From: Paramyrothecium sp. XJ0827
Taxonomy: Eukaryota; Ascomycota; Sordariomycetes; Hypocreales; Stachybotryaceae
Direction: 5' to 3'
Length of the DNA: 64,000 nt
Assembly: GCA_020881915.1 (NCBI GenBank)
Contig: JAJFPB010000003.1
Span: 1,612,001 to 1,676,000 of the forward strand
Under the pieces are notes generated by a model. It was given only the letters and a program-made list of their open reading frames with translations. It ran no database searches and was not told the origin of the DNA. Below are positions 40,810 to 52,172 of the stretch, piece after piece. The translations under genes and the position numbers were made by a program. The first letter of the stretch is position 1, and every line of letters starts with the position of its first letter.

Positions 40810-43800
40810 CTAGGCTGGAGTCGATGATTGTGCCGGTGCATGGCGGCTCCAGTTCTCCGAGCCTCGGCCACGATAACTCCCGCGACCGCCACGTCCTGTA
40901 GAGCTCACGCTACGCTCCCCGTGACCGGCGGACGCTTCTCTTTTACCTCCCCGTGAACCGTGACTGGAGCCTCGGCCGCGCGAGCCTCTCGTGCTCTGGC
41001 TGCCGCGTCCGCCTCGTGTTGCAGAAAATGGGACGGTCACAATTTTGGCCTCGTCCATGCTCGGGAACCGAACCTTGAAACCATTGCCGCCTCCGACTAC
41101 ATCCATTGAGAAGTGATACGGATCTTTGTTGGTAGCATGTATAAGGAATTTCCTCGGGAGTGGCTTGTTAGGAAACTCAACGGGTTCCCATAAAGCCTCT
41201 GGTGCCTTGTGGGGAAAGCGAATTTGAGGCAATGATCCCATCTCTTGTTCTTCAAAGCACTCCTCGGCCATTGGCTTGGTTACATATGCCTTTTGAGTGG
41301 TCACCTGAGATGTTCGTGCAGCAGCAGGGAGAGATACGGTGGCTGAATCATGGTGCAGGTGATGATCTAATGCGCTCTTGCTCGCAGGATCAACTCCCAT
41401 GGACTTTGGCGGGGAGCCTTTGCCGCCGTTCAGAAGGTTATTGATTCGGTTTTGCCAATTTTCCTGCGTCTTCTCCCCCGTTCGTACTGGTGGTTGTGTA
41501 GGCGCCTGTGGTAGTCCTGGGTGAGATGGTACTGGTGCATGACGATGAATATCCCTTTGCGCTGCTGCGCTTGCCCAGGCATTAATAGGCCTCGTTTGAG
41601 GTGGAAGAGAAACCACAGCAGCTGGTGGCAGTTTCACAACTGGGTGAGGTTTTGGCAAAGAGACGTGAGGATGCATTACATCGCCTTCATAGGCTGGGTG
41701 CCCTTCCATGGTCGGTGGAGGCGGCGATGGGGAATTAGGCCTCTCCAGTTCTACAGCTGTTGAATACTCGACTCTAGATTCCCTAGTGGGGAAGAATCTA
41801 GATGCGCGAGATTGCGAGGGCCCACTCTGTCCGCTTTGCTTGAGGATGGAGCTGCTGCCCGATCCGATAACTCCGGCATTGGTGGCAGGACCAACAGCAT
41901 CATGGCCGGAAGGCGTGTTCGTAAGGTCGTCCCGAGATGTCCTCCAAGGCGCACCATGGTGTGACTGGACCTCCATACTTGCGATGGGTCGCCTGGTGCC
42001 ATCTCCCGATATCTGTACTGGTCGCCACGTATCTTTAATGGCAGGTTGAGCATCCTCCAAAGTCAGGCCTCGTTCAGCCAAGTGCCGTTCCTGTTCCGCT
42101 CGCTCGGCAAGCATAGTAGCGCTGATCTTCTTGTCGTTGTCAGTAACGGCAGCAACCCACTTTGTGGCAAGATCAGAGCCCGGAGGACCATATCGTGATG
42201 CCCGAGATCCGATGGGGGGCTGAGGCTGTGATCGACCATGCGAGGGGACACGAGCACCTGAAGGAGGTGCAATGGGTGGTGCAATAGGAGGGGGGCCGTT
42301 GGCAGCTGGTGGATGTCCTACTGGAGAGCCACCGATCAAGCTGAGATCGGGATTGAAGGTGCCGTTACCCAGCGCCCTGTCCTTATCTGGGGACCCCCAG
42401 ACGTTGCGCGATGGCGGTGGCAACGCCGCAGACGCCCAGGGACCAAGTCGATCAGGGCGGGGACCGGAGCCACCCCATAGGTCAGGCTGCTTTGATTCAG
42501 CATCCTGAGATGCTCGTCGCGCATGGACTGGGGCAGAAACATGCGAGTTTGGAGACACTGCTTTGTTGCCATCAGCTTCTGTGGCTGGTGCATCTTGTCC
42601 TGCAGCGTCTTGATTAGATTGGGTTCTGGATGCAGCTGCCGCGACGGCTTGATTGGAATCACGAGACTCAATTCGAGTAGGCTTCGCGACATCGTCCTTA
42701 GGTGGACTATCCTTTTTGTCACTCTTCTTGACCGGAGCTGGACCCATTGCTTCAAGTTTCTTCTGGATGCGCTCCCTACGCTCAGCTTCTTCGCGGGCCT
42801 CTTCATCTTGACGCCTCTTCCGTGCTAGTTCGACGCGCTCCCGCATCAATTTCTTCTGATATTCAAGATCTTCTTCCACAGAATGAGTTGGAACAGGTGG
42901 CGGCGGCATGCTCGTGTCTGCGGAGCCTCCTTGATGCGGGGTGGCAAAAGCAGCACCGGGCGACGCACGAGGAATCATCCCAGTTCCAGGTTGCGGCCTC
43001 GAATGATTTTGCAGCGAGACGGGCTGTGCCTCAGTCAAGACTGGACTGCCCGTGGAGCCGGTTAGGGACAACCTTCGAGCACCGAGCACCTCAAGGGGCG
43101 GCATCGAGGCATCGAAAGGTTTCCCTGCCCGTTGATAATATTGACCGCTACCGCCACTAACATTTGACGAGCCCCTACGTCGTGCAAATGGCGCATCTTG
43201 GCCAGTGCGAGTAGTTTGAAAGGCACTGGAAGGCTCTGCAGGATGGTCGGAAGCGCTGGGCCGTTGTAACAATGCTGGATGCTTGGGCTGAGCGTCTGAC
43301 CGCATGGATCCACGGCGATCTGGTGCAGGCTCATATCGACCAGAGTGGGAGTTATAGAGCTCTTTGTTACCTGATGGAGCCCCGTCTCTATATGAAGCCC
43401 GGCTAAAATCATCCGCAGCTATCTCCTTGAGGGGTGGATTGGCGCCCCGAGGTGGCACAGAATCTCTGGGAGGGCCACGCGAGCTGGAATGTACGTCATT
43501 AGGAACGAAAGCTGCCTTTTCGACAGGTGGCAACGTGGCCCAGGGCGATTTCGCAGGCCCCGGTTGTGGTGATTGAATCTTGGAAGCCAACGTCGGTTTC
43601 TCTTGGGAGCCGCTTTTCAAGACCAGACCCTTCCCAGATGCCAGGCCACTAGATTTCATCGAAGGCGAGGCAATAGTCGCAGGTGGAGCGGGCGATTTGG
43701 GCTTCTCTTGTATCTTCTCTTGAATCCTCTCTTGGATTTTCTCTGGGATCTTCTCTTTTGTCGGTGGAGGCATGCTCGCTTGAGGTGTAATCGCGGGTGG

Positions 43801-44796
43801 GATGATGGGAGGGATCGCGGCGGGTATGACATGCTCATCGAGATGCGGAAGCGTTGTTTTCGTACCATCACCCCAAGTGATAGCCTCGGGGGCCCAGTCA
43901 TCGTCATCGTCGTCAATGTCTGCCCACTTGTTCTGTCCGGAAGCTTCATCCTCGTTCAAGCGACTAGCCATGTGGATTCCATACTTCTTAAGCTCTTCAT
44001 CCGTTAGTTTCTTGGGTTCGGGAGTTGGAGTGGCTACAGTATAAGTCAGTAGAGTATCCGAGCTGAAGATGCCCGCGCAAACATACGTCGGTTCTTGTTC
44101 CAGACCCCGCCTCCATCTGGCGCAGCTGCCGGCCTCCCCCCGTTGGCGGCCGCGGAATACCTCGGTGTCGCATTGCTGGCACCACTCGTAGCTTTCACAA
44201 CCAACCGTGGTCGTGATCCTGTTAATGACGCGGACCCTGTTGGCGGAGTGCTCGAGCCTGGCAAAGGCTTGTCGCTTAGTTTGGACGAGGCGGAACCTGC
44301 ATTTGCCTTCGCAGCGAGAAATGTCTTGTTCACAGAGACAGCCTTGAATGTGGCGGGTTTCTTTGCGGCGGAACTTGTTCGACCGTGGCCCTTGTCACCG
44401 TCTCTGTGTCTTATGCCGTCGCCGCGGGAAGCTTCTGTATCCGAACCCCCGCTTACACTAACATCGGCAGAGTTCAGTTGATCCTCGACGCTTGTGATGT
44501 GCTTGTTTGCAATGCTCTCGAGATCTTCCACAACGGCAGTGCCATTTACGATGTGCTGGCCGGGTTGGACTGGTTGGGCATCGTCGTCGACCTGCTGTCG
44601 TCATGGTAGGATCATACGGTCAGTTACTGCTTCGCAACACTCGTAAAGCGGCGCAGGAGGGCATGTGCCAGCGGCAAGTGAGGACGGAACCGCCTGCGCT
44701 TCGCGGTAAGGGAGATAATGGGAGACTCACAGCCTGGGCTTCCGGCAGGGCAGATACATCGGCACTACTGTTGACGGAGGGCTCCGTGGCCATCAT
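40810..44796 (-). CDS. RGG-rich low-complexity protein, unassigned
   Basis: I do not recognise this protein. Three exons: 44796-44731, 44591-44087 and 44033-40810, giving 1264 residues with consistent phases. Exon 1 (22 residues, MMATEPSVNSSADV) ends at a GTGAGT donor and is the less certain part. Visible features: Ser/Ala-rich N-terminal 200 residues; a conserved-looking PEPKKLTDEELKKYGIH segment; NKWADIDDDDDDWAPEAITW; a short repeat KIPEKIQERIQEKIQEK; a charged coiled-coil helix around LMRERVELARKRRQDEEARE; long Pro/Ser-rich disorder; KDPYHFSMDVVGG near the end; and a C-terminal RGG/RG block of about 75 residues (GGRGSQSTRGSRGRGSSHG). RGG tails commonly bind RNA and are methylated on Arg, so an RNA-linked role is plausible but unproven. 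Confidence 0.75.
43702..43759 (-). repeat. Short in-frame tandem repeat in RGG protein gene
   Basis: Imperfect copies of a 12-nt unit (TTCTCTTGNATC on the plus strand) encode alternating KIQE/KIPE/RIQE tetrads. The repeat is coding and could vary in length between strains. Confidence 0.5.
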
Positions 44797-45896
44797 ACGT
44801 CGTCGGGAAGCGCCGTCGCAATATACGATGACTCCGCAAAGAAGCCACCTTTGGTTGAATGGGAGCCTGCACGGCTGCAAAACTGGGCTGACGACCACGA
44901 GACGTAGCTGGTCGAGGGCGAATGCGAGGCCGCGAGTGAGGTGTCACAAGGCGGAGATGTCACACGGTTCGCGCGGATGGGAAGCAGCAGAAGGCGGTCG
45001 TTAAGCTCGTGCGGCGTGCTCGACAATTTCTCTCTCGGGCCGCGCGGCCAGCAGTATTGAATGGACGGGGTCGGGCAGACCTGTTGTTTTGGGTATGACA
45101 GGAGTCGAGAGTAATTGCGGCTGCGATGTTCATGGAGTTGCAAAGGCGACCTGATTTTCGGGAGCTGCAGGAGCCTGGTTTGGGCCTAGCGTCGCCTACA
45201 GGTACCTCGTAGGGAAATGGGGTCGCTGGCAGCGCGGGATGTTCGCCTGGGATTTGGGTCGAATCGAAGGGGGCGGTGACGACTCACAAAAAGGTGCTAC
45301 ACTAGGTACCGTTAGGGAAGGCTAACCCGCCTTGCTAACAGTGTATCAAAGATATTACTACTGTAAAGCCGTCAGCCTAGCTCACCTGATGTACGGTGTC
45401 TAGGACTATTAAAATGGCTTGCGTTTTGGAAAGCCGTCTTGGAAAGGCCTGGTCAGGTGACAGCCGGGAACGGCATTTCTCAACTGAGAACCTAATGTTC
45501 TCAGGTCCGTAACTCGTCTATAACAATATCATGATTGAATGTGTGATTATTGTTTCAATATGACTCTCTTTAGCAGTGATTCTCCATAGCGATTCCTCAA
45601 CCATTCTTGCCTTATAGCAGCTCATCCCACATGACAATTTGGACCGCCAAGATACGTTCCTCTTTTGTCATGTTTTACATCCATTGAAAACCGATCCATA
45701 AATCTCGAAAAGGAGGTCACGCACGGGATTGCAAGATTTTGTTATGTAGGGCCATGCTCGCCCTACACAATGTGTCCTTTGTTTTGGAGAAGATTCGTGT
45801 TAAGGTTACAAATGGAAGACTTGATGTGAGCTTTTCACACGTTCTAGTCTATTTACACGCCCGCCAGGCAAACCATGGCTGATCATATCCAACACT
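44797..45896. other. Intergenic region, RGG protein to ATP17
   Basis: About 1.1 kb: promoter of the RGG gene on its left and the ATP17 3' region on its right. GGTACC words occur near 45199 and 45305. Open frames at 44765-45143 are without ATG or family match. No gene is seen. Confidence 0.55.
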
Positions 45897-46539
45897 TTAG
45901 TGAGCGTTGTTCTTGTGGTGACCTGGGTTATCTGTTAGTACGTGGATGATCAGGAGGACGTGCATGGAGTGGAACGTACGCAGGTGGAAGTAGTAGTTCT
46001 GGGCGTAGCCGATGCTGACAAGGAAGACCAGGAAGTGAATGATAGCTAGAAATTGCTCGTCAGTATGTTGGCATGATCTATCTAAACGGAAGTGAATGTC
46101 GTACGCTGCACGGAGGCGTTCTTGCCGAAGTACTTGGCCTGGTACCAGCCGAGGGGGCCGCGGGCCTTGACCTCAGGGGCGGCACCTCGGGGAAGCTTCT
46201 CGTAGAAGCTGACGACACGCTGCATGCGCAGAGCGTCGGGAGCAGAGCCAATGGCCTATTGAACATGTCGTTAGCTTCGAGCTCGTTGTACCCTTGATTC
46301 CACAGAAACTCGTCGCGACTCGTTCGCCAGCCGGTCTGATACATGCTGCTGGAAGGTATCCAAAGAAAAAGCCGATGAAGCTGTCACTATCGAGAATGAA
46401 GGGAGTCGTACCTTGGGAGAGGCAACCTGCGTATCGCAACCATTAGCTATGAGGGCTCGGAATTTGACGGGGGCCAGAATCAGGAACCAACCTTGGGAGG
46501 AATGAGCGTCGAAAGCGCTCGGCGAGTGACGAAGCTCAT
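45897..46539 (-). CDS. ATP17: Mitochondrial F1Fo-ATP synthase subunit f
   Basis: Subunit f of the membrane Fo part of ATP synthase. Five exons: 46539-46492, 46426-46412, 46255-46105, 46045-45980 and 45922-45897, giving 101 residues. The protein starts [18 protein letters not shown], continues [17 protein letters not shown], then [17 protein letters not shown], and ends with one membrane helix ([21 protein letters not shown]) and a His/Lys tail; this order is diagnostic for fungal ATP17. Exon 2 is a 15-nt microexon coding VASPK. Introns are 65, 156, 59 and 57 nt. It shares a 290-bp divergent promoter with the complex I gene NDUFS4. Confidence 0.92.
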
Positions 46540-46829
46540 GATGTCGGTTGATCGGTGGGCAGGCGACGAGTTAGGGTATTATCGTGTCGGAATGTCAATC
46601 GACCAACTGACTGTCAATTGCACAACGGATTGATGTGGTCCAGCGGATGTTTGGTGTCAAGCGTTCCTGCGCCGAAAAGCACTCGTGCATCGTCTCGGCA
46701 AAATGTCGCACCGCCCCAGCCAATCAGAACGCCCCACCACAAGCTCTCCGTTCGACGACTTCATCAATTCGCCGCAAACCACCAACTACGGCATTCTGGC
46801 AGAGCAGCAGAACCTCCAATTGCATCACA
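46540..46829. promoter_or_regulatory. Divergent promoter, ATP17 / NDUFS4
   Basis: Only 290 bp separate the two start codons. Both genes encode oxidative phosphorylation subunits, so shared control is likely. A CCAATCA box lies inside at 46720. Open frames here continue into NDUFS4 but have no ATG of their own with protein character. Confidence 0.6.
46720..46726 (+). promoter_or_regulatory. CCAATCA box (CCAAT-binding complex)
   Basis: CCAATCA lies 104-110 bp before the NDUFS4 ATG and about 180 bp from the ATP17 ATG. In fungi the Hap/CBC complex binds CCAAT and activates respiratory genes; occupancy here is inferred. Confidence 0.5.
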
Positions 46830-47529
46830 ATGGCCTCGCTCCGAACTCCCGCCGCGGCCGGCCTGCTGCGAACCGTCGCTTCGGCTCGACTCACCATTTC
46901 TCCGGCGGCTCGACGCTTCCAAAGCTCCATTACCCAGGCCACCGGCACCGTCCCTGAGCCTGTGACCACGAACCAGCCCGACTACGACATCCCCGCCGAC
47001 AAGGCGACTTCGTGAGAACCGATAACTCTGATTGTGATTGAAGTTTTCTGACCTTGTGAAGGACCTTCACGCCCGTCCCGAAGCGAATCCAGGATGGTAG
47101 CGAGGATGTTCTCCCTGCCGCCACAATCTCCGGTGCTCCGATGGAATTGCAAGCTCGTACTGTCCGGTTAGTGACGAAAATATGACACCGGGGCAAATAT
47201 CAGAGACTAATTGAACCAGAATCTACCAAGAAACGAAGCCCGCGACTCAGTCTGGCGATTTCCGAGGCGAGAAGTGGCGCATGGACTGGGACGTCCTCTC
47301 CAAGGGCCACCGATGGGAGAACCAACTGATGGGATGGCAGTCATCTGGAGATGTCATGCAGGGCACCGCCGTCAACTTCAAGTCCAAGGAGGATGCCATT
47401 CGATTTGCTGAGAGGCAGGGTTATGAGTACTTCGTGCAGGAGCCCAACTCGCGAAAGTTCACCCCCAAGGCATATGCCAACAACTTCCTGTACTCACCAA
47501 CCAAGCTCAAGCATATCCGAACGAAGTAA
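46830..47529 (+). CDS. NDUFS4: Complex I accessory subunit NDUFS4 (18-21 kDa)
   Basis: Iron-sulfur fraction accessory subunit of NADH:ubiquinone oxidoreductase in the mitochondrial inner membrane (ETC complex I conserved-region family). Three exons, 46830-47011, 47062-47166 and 47220-47529, give 198 residues. The N terminus [20 protein letters not shown] and the downstream RRFQSS look like a mitochondrial presequence. The mature part reads [63 protein letters not shown] and [19 protein letters not shown], all family hallmarks. The acceptor of intron 1 (GTGAAG) is weak but restores frame and sequence. Respiring-complex partner ATP17 lies on the other side of the promoter. Confidence 0.94.
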
Positions 47530-47860
47530 GGGCTCTAGATTCTAGGTGCGAAATCGTGTACATAATATTAGAGAGAGTTTAAAACGTTTTACCGCAAGAA
47601 ACATGGCAAGCACGAAGAGGACAGGCTTGAGCGATAGGCCAATGGCATTAACATATTCTTTACCATCGTGCACGAAGTATGAGCTGCCTGTAGCCCCATT
47701 ATGTTCCATTTTGTTAACAATTCAATTGTAAAATATGTAGTAAGGGCAGCCTTCCAATGTCCCGATACGCCGCGCTAAAAATACCTTTACAAGCAAAAGC
47801 ATACAATCATGCGTGGGACCATTGCCCGAAACTTCACGCACAGCGCCTTGTCGCGTCTGT
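47530..47860. other. Convergent 3' region, NDUFS4 / GID8
   Basis: 331 bp between convergent stop codons; expected 3' untranslated sequence. No gene is seen. Confidence 0.5.
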
Positions 47861-49062
47861 TCAAATCGTAATCATGGGCTCATGACCATTCTCATTACTT
47901 TGCCCGGACCGACCTGGGCGATCGCCATCTTCGCCTTGTAAGCCGATGTCTAGGCGCCCAGGAAGATTGACACCCTTTTCTCTGACCTTGACCTCAGCCC
48001 AAGCCCGCATTTTCACCAGTTGGCGAATGGCAGCCTCGCGTCTACGCAAGTACTTGTCCAATATCGCCTTGTTTACACTGGCTGCGGCCTCTCGTCGTAG
48101 GGCAGGATCAAGCAGAGTCGCGAGTTGTGGTTCAAGATTGTCAGGAGGAAATAGAAGAAGAGCCATTGTCTTTTCCAGATCTTCAAGGAACTTGGGGTTC
48201 GTTGGAGCTCGGGGTCCTAATTGATTTGTAGCAAAATTTAGGGCAGGAGTAATGTCTCCTCCTGATGCATTGCATGATCTGATGAGCTCAACCAGCTGAA
48301 GACGCAGGAGGGAGAAATGCAACGCTCTGTCATTGTCAAGAATCTATGTCATGGTTAGACAACGGCCCCCCAAATTGAACGCAAAGATAAAAACGTGAAG
48401 CGAAGAGTAGGTCATTAAATGGTGGTTGTTTCTCATCCACGGGCCAGATGGCCCTATGCGTGGTGCATGTAAAACTCGTGTTCTAATCATAAAAAGGAAG
48501 GACGGGGTGGGGATGCCGACAGACGACGTACCTCAGGGTCAAGTTCATTCAAGGTCTCAATGGCGTTTTGAATGTCACCACTATGAATGCAGTTCTGAAT
48601 ATCTTGCCGAGCTTGGATAGAGGCACTCTCTTGCAGTGGCTGCAAGTTGGCTTCTTTGGAGAAGTTCGCAGCTGCATTGGGGTAACCTTCCATGGTCAAG
48701 TAATCTAAAATAAGGGCATTTATGTCACTGCGAGTGCGGGTCAGTATGATGACTCTGGCTGAAGACTCAAGGTTAAATAAAAGCGGAGGGGGTAGGTTCG
48801 TGTCAGGATAAAGAAGATAATATCGTGTTTTTCCGCATGGAATGCTAGGAGAGATTCCCATTGATATAAAATCATCATGTAACCAACAAGGAGAGATGCT
48901 TCTGCGCCGGGCGTACCTTTTGGGAGATTTAACCTTTTCGACCCGCCGATCGAAGGCATGCTTGCCTGGTGTCGCGGTGGATGTTGAGGAGTTCTGGTTG
49001 AACACAGGTTAACTTTGCTCTGAACGAGAATGTTCTCGTCCGAAGACCAAATGACTTACCAT
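47861..49062 (-). CDS. GID8: GID/CTLH ubiquitin ligase subunit Gid8
   Basis: Scaffold subunit of the GID/CTLH E3 ligase that degrades gluconeogenic enzymes. Four coding exons: 49062-49060, 48993-48917, 48727-48532 and 48343-47861, giving 252 residues. Exon 1 holds only the ATG, followed at once by GTAAGT; exon 2 continues NSSTSTATPGKHAFDRRVEKVKS. LisH (NALILDYLTMEGYPNAAANFSKEA) is followed by CTLH (ARQDIQNCIHSGDIQNAIETLNEL) and CRA (LHFSLLRLQLVELIRSC, then ALNFATNQLGPRA). The C-terminal acidic and Asn/Gly-rich tail is not conserved. The alternative of starting inside exon 2 would require a Met that is not present before the LisH domain. Confidence 0.9.
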
Positions 49063-49654
49063 GATACAAAAAGAGCCGACGCTCGCCGTCAACCATGGGA
49101 TGACTAGGAAGCGACGGCAACGAGGCTACCAGATGCCTCTAGCTGGAGGAAATCTACTATCGGCAAAATTCAACACATTGGAAACCGGATGATGGAGCTG
49201 TTGGGCTGCCAGAGTCCCATGCGTGAATGAAAAGAAGAAGCTTTGAGGAAGAGAAAACCTGAGCTCTGGTGGGAAAGTAGTCGTGACCTGGAATATCCAC
49301 AGGCATGACCACACGAGGGCCAATCAGATGCGCCCTTGGATCCACCACAGCTTCTGTTCCCGCCTCATAACTTAGGCCTAAGTTCAACCTTCCCCCAGCG
49401 GCTTAGGTCAGCTGAATTACAGCAGCCATACAGCAAGGTACGGTCAGGTTCCACTTCAACTTTGACGTAGGCGGCCTTGAGTGGCAGAATTTCTATGGAT
49501 GCATTTCCATTGTCTTGCGATCAGAGCCACGAACGCCGCAGTCGCAGTCGCGTCGACCCTTTTGAACGTCGATCCCTGAACTTTGGAGAACTTGAGCCTG
49601 TTTCCTGAAACCGGAACTGCGCGTTCTCTTCCGTTACTTGACGAACCTTCCGCA
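49063..49654. other. Divergent promoter region, GID8 / CWC2
   Basis: About 590 bp between divergent start codons. One AAGGTACGGT word near 49435. No gene is seen. Confidence 0.5.
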
Positions 49655-50989
49655 ATGGCGGACGAGGACCGCGACATCACCTCCGTGGAGGAACCCCGGG
49701 ATGATGCCGACGGTCAGGAACTCGCAGTCGCCAACGTCGCACAGGAGGTCGAGCCCGTTAAGAAGACGCGCAAAATAATACGAAAGAAGAAGCGCAAACC
49801 AGCCAGGGTGCAGATAGACCCCGCCACGATTACATCGGAGCCACCTCCCCAGACTGGTGTGATATTCAAGTAAGTCTCATGCAGCGCTTTGACATGCTCC
49901 TCCGCGGAAACAGCTCCTAATAGCGACTAGTATCTGGTATAACAAATGGTCTGGCGGCGATCGAGATAGCCAGGCCAACAAAACGAAAGCCAAAGGGCGT
50001 TGCAACATTGCAGAGGACTCTGGATATACCAAGGCGGACAACATCGGGGGGTCGTTCTTTTGTCTGTTCGTAAGTACTATGCACCACCATAGCGGGCACT
50101 TCTTGTGCATCCCTAGCCTCTCAACTTTGGTCTCGCTAACCGAGCTTCCTAGTTTGCGCGAGGCGTATGCCCCAAAGGCAGCGAATGCCAGTCCTTACAT
50201 CGGTTACCGACTGTGACCGATATCTTCAATCCGAACGTCGACTGTTTTGGCAGAGAGAAATTTCAGGACTTCCGAGATGATATGGGTGGTGTCGGCAGCT
50301 TTCTTCGACAGAACCGAACCATCTACGTCGGCCGTATACACGTTACCGACGATATCGAAGAGATTGTGGCACGCCATTTCGCGGAGTGGGGTCAGGTTGA
50401 GCGTATCCGAGTTCTGAATAACCGTGGCGTGGCCTTCATCACTTATTCCAACGAAGCGAACGCACAATTTGCAAAGGAAGCGATGGCACATCAGTCATTA
50501 GATCACGACGAAGTTCTCAACGTGCGGTGGGCGACGGCGGATCCGAACCCGATGGCTCAAAAACGAGAAGCAAGGCGACTCGAGGAGCAAGCAGCGGAGG
50601 CTATTCGAGCAGCTTTGCCTGCCGAATATGTCGCGGAGCTGGAAGGGCGGGATCCAGACGCAAAGAAGCGGCGGCGAATCGAAGGCAGTTATGGCTTGGA
50701 AGGATACGAGGCCCCGGACGATATATGGTACAAGTCTTCGGGCAATCAGCAACGTCTCGAGCTGGAGGCGCCGGAGCACGTTGGCATGGAGGGTGTCCAG
50801 GATACAGCAAACATCGAGGGCGGGTCGCAGCCCCCGCCGCAGCAGGTTACAGCGCCGGAAGGTATTCTGTCAAGTTCGACTTTGGCAGCGCTCAAGCGGC
50901 AGAACGTCGGCGCCAAGGTTGCAACCCCGAAGGAGGTGAAACCCATGGCTTCGCTTGTTGGGTATGGCAGCGATGACGACAGTGATTGA
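49655..50989 (+). CDS. CWC2: Pre-mRNA-splicing factor Cwc2
   Basis: RNA-binding factor of the NineTeen-related complex that contacts U6 snRNA at the spliceosome active site (human RBM22). Three exons, 49655-49869, 49931-50069 and 50153-50989, give 396 residues. AA plus T restores FNIWYNKWSGGD, the invariant start of the Torus domain. The CCCH finger is GRCNIAEDSGYT to FARGVCPKGSECQSLHRLP. The RRM spans RTIYVGRIHVTDDIEEIVARHF to GVAFITYSNEANAQFAKEAM. The family C-terminal helix AEAIRAALPAEYVAELEGRD follows. The N terminus is basic (KKTRKIIRKKKRKPARVQ). With CWC26 this is the second spliceosome gene in the window. Confidence 0.94.
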
Positions 50990-52044
50990 AGGCTCAAAAT
51001 GTACATGTTATACAAGGGAATGGCGTTCTCGGGCTAGGCGTCGACATGTGGACTTACCTCAGGTGATGATGGTTGGGTGACCATTGCGAGCATTTTAGAA
51101 CAGTCTTTTGAACAATCTATTCTCGCCCTTCGAAGCTCTTTTGCGAAGCCTGAATCTCACCCATCTTGAATTGCAACGGTATACTATTTTCAGCATTGAA
51201 ACTGTATAAACGCCTACCTTGTGTTTATTACCGTGTTAATTTTTAATGGCGGCAGCCCCGCGGGGAGGCAGGTTCCCCACAACATCGCTGCCGTAGCGGT
51301 AGCGGGCGCTGCAAAGGCTGGCGCATCTTGGGAAATAAAAGAGTGCCGCACAAGAAGCCATGGAGTTAGTCGTCCCACTAAGGGGATTCCCTGGGAGATG
51401 TTGTGTGCATGTTGACTCAATATCTTAGACTGCCTGAAGTAATGTAGGCAAGGTGGCGGAGTAGGGACGTGCGTTCTGGAAGATAAGGTGACACACCAGA
51501 GGCTCTGAGCCACTGCTGGCCGACTTGTGCCGAGACATTCGACAGCTGCAAGCATACATCCCCAGATTTACAAGTGGGGGAATGAGCTCGAGCAAAGCCT
51601 GACGGACTTGACAAGGCATGATGCAAAGCCGGAGCACTTCTCGTGTCGGACGGTTGCCATCTTTGGCATGATAGAAGAGTGGAACAAACCCTAGTCGCTG
51701 CTTATCGGTTGCAGGGTCAGGTCTAGATCTCCATCACGCAGTAGCTTTTTATACCTGGATTACATACCTCGGGCATCTCCGTACCGTACTAGCGCAACCC
51801 TGCGTCCTTGATGCTTTCGACTTTGATCGCCTCAAATTCCATCAACTACGCTTCAATCCTGCTATAACATCGTTATTCAGCACGCATTCATCCGGCCCAG
51901 GAGTTTTGTGCTCTGTCCTTTGATCCTGCGGACTGTCGGCGTCGTCAACTGCAGGCATCGGCCCTCTCAGCACAGTTTTCAGACGTCACGCGAGCTCCTC
52001 TCCGTCTCTTTTCTGAGTCTTGGCATTTCCCTTCCCCTAGTATT

Positions 52045-52074
52045 ATGATTTGCATCAGTTCGCTGTACATTTGA
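52045..52074 (+). promoter_or_regulatory. uORF 1 in URK1 leader
   Basis: ATG at 52045 opens a nine-codon frame ending at TGA 52072-52074. It is 99 bp upstream of the URK1 start. Whether it lies within the transcript is not shown by the sequence. Confidence 0.4.
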
Positions 52075-52122
52075 GCGTGTCATCTCTCTCTCTTTCGAAC
52101 TGTTCATTGAGTAGCATTTTGC

Positions 52123-52170
52123 ATGGGTTTCGACTGCGCACTTATCCTATACTTGATCAAATTTGCTTGA
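52123..52170 (+). promoter_or_regulatory. uORF 2 in URK1 leader
   Basis: ATG at 52123 opens a 15-codon frame whose TGA ends two bases before the URK1 ATG at 52173. Such placement makes reinitiation or leaky scanning necessary for URK1 translation, if the leader is not spliced. Confidence 0.45.
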
Positions 52171-52172
52171 AA

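Larger units (their letters stand above)
50990..52172. other. Intergenic region, CWC2 to URK1
   Basis: About 1.2 kb. The right end holds the URK1 leader with two short upstream open reading frames (listed separately). Elsewhere no gene, repeat or RNA is recognised. Confidence 0.55.
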
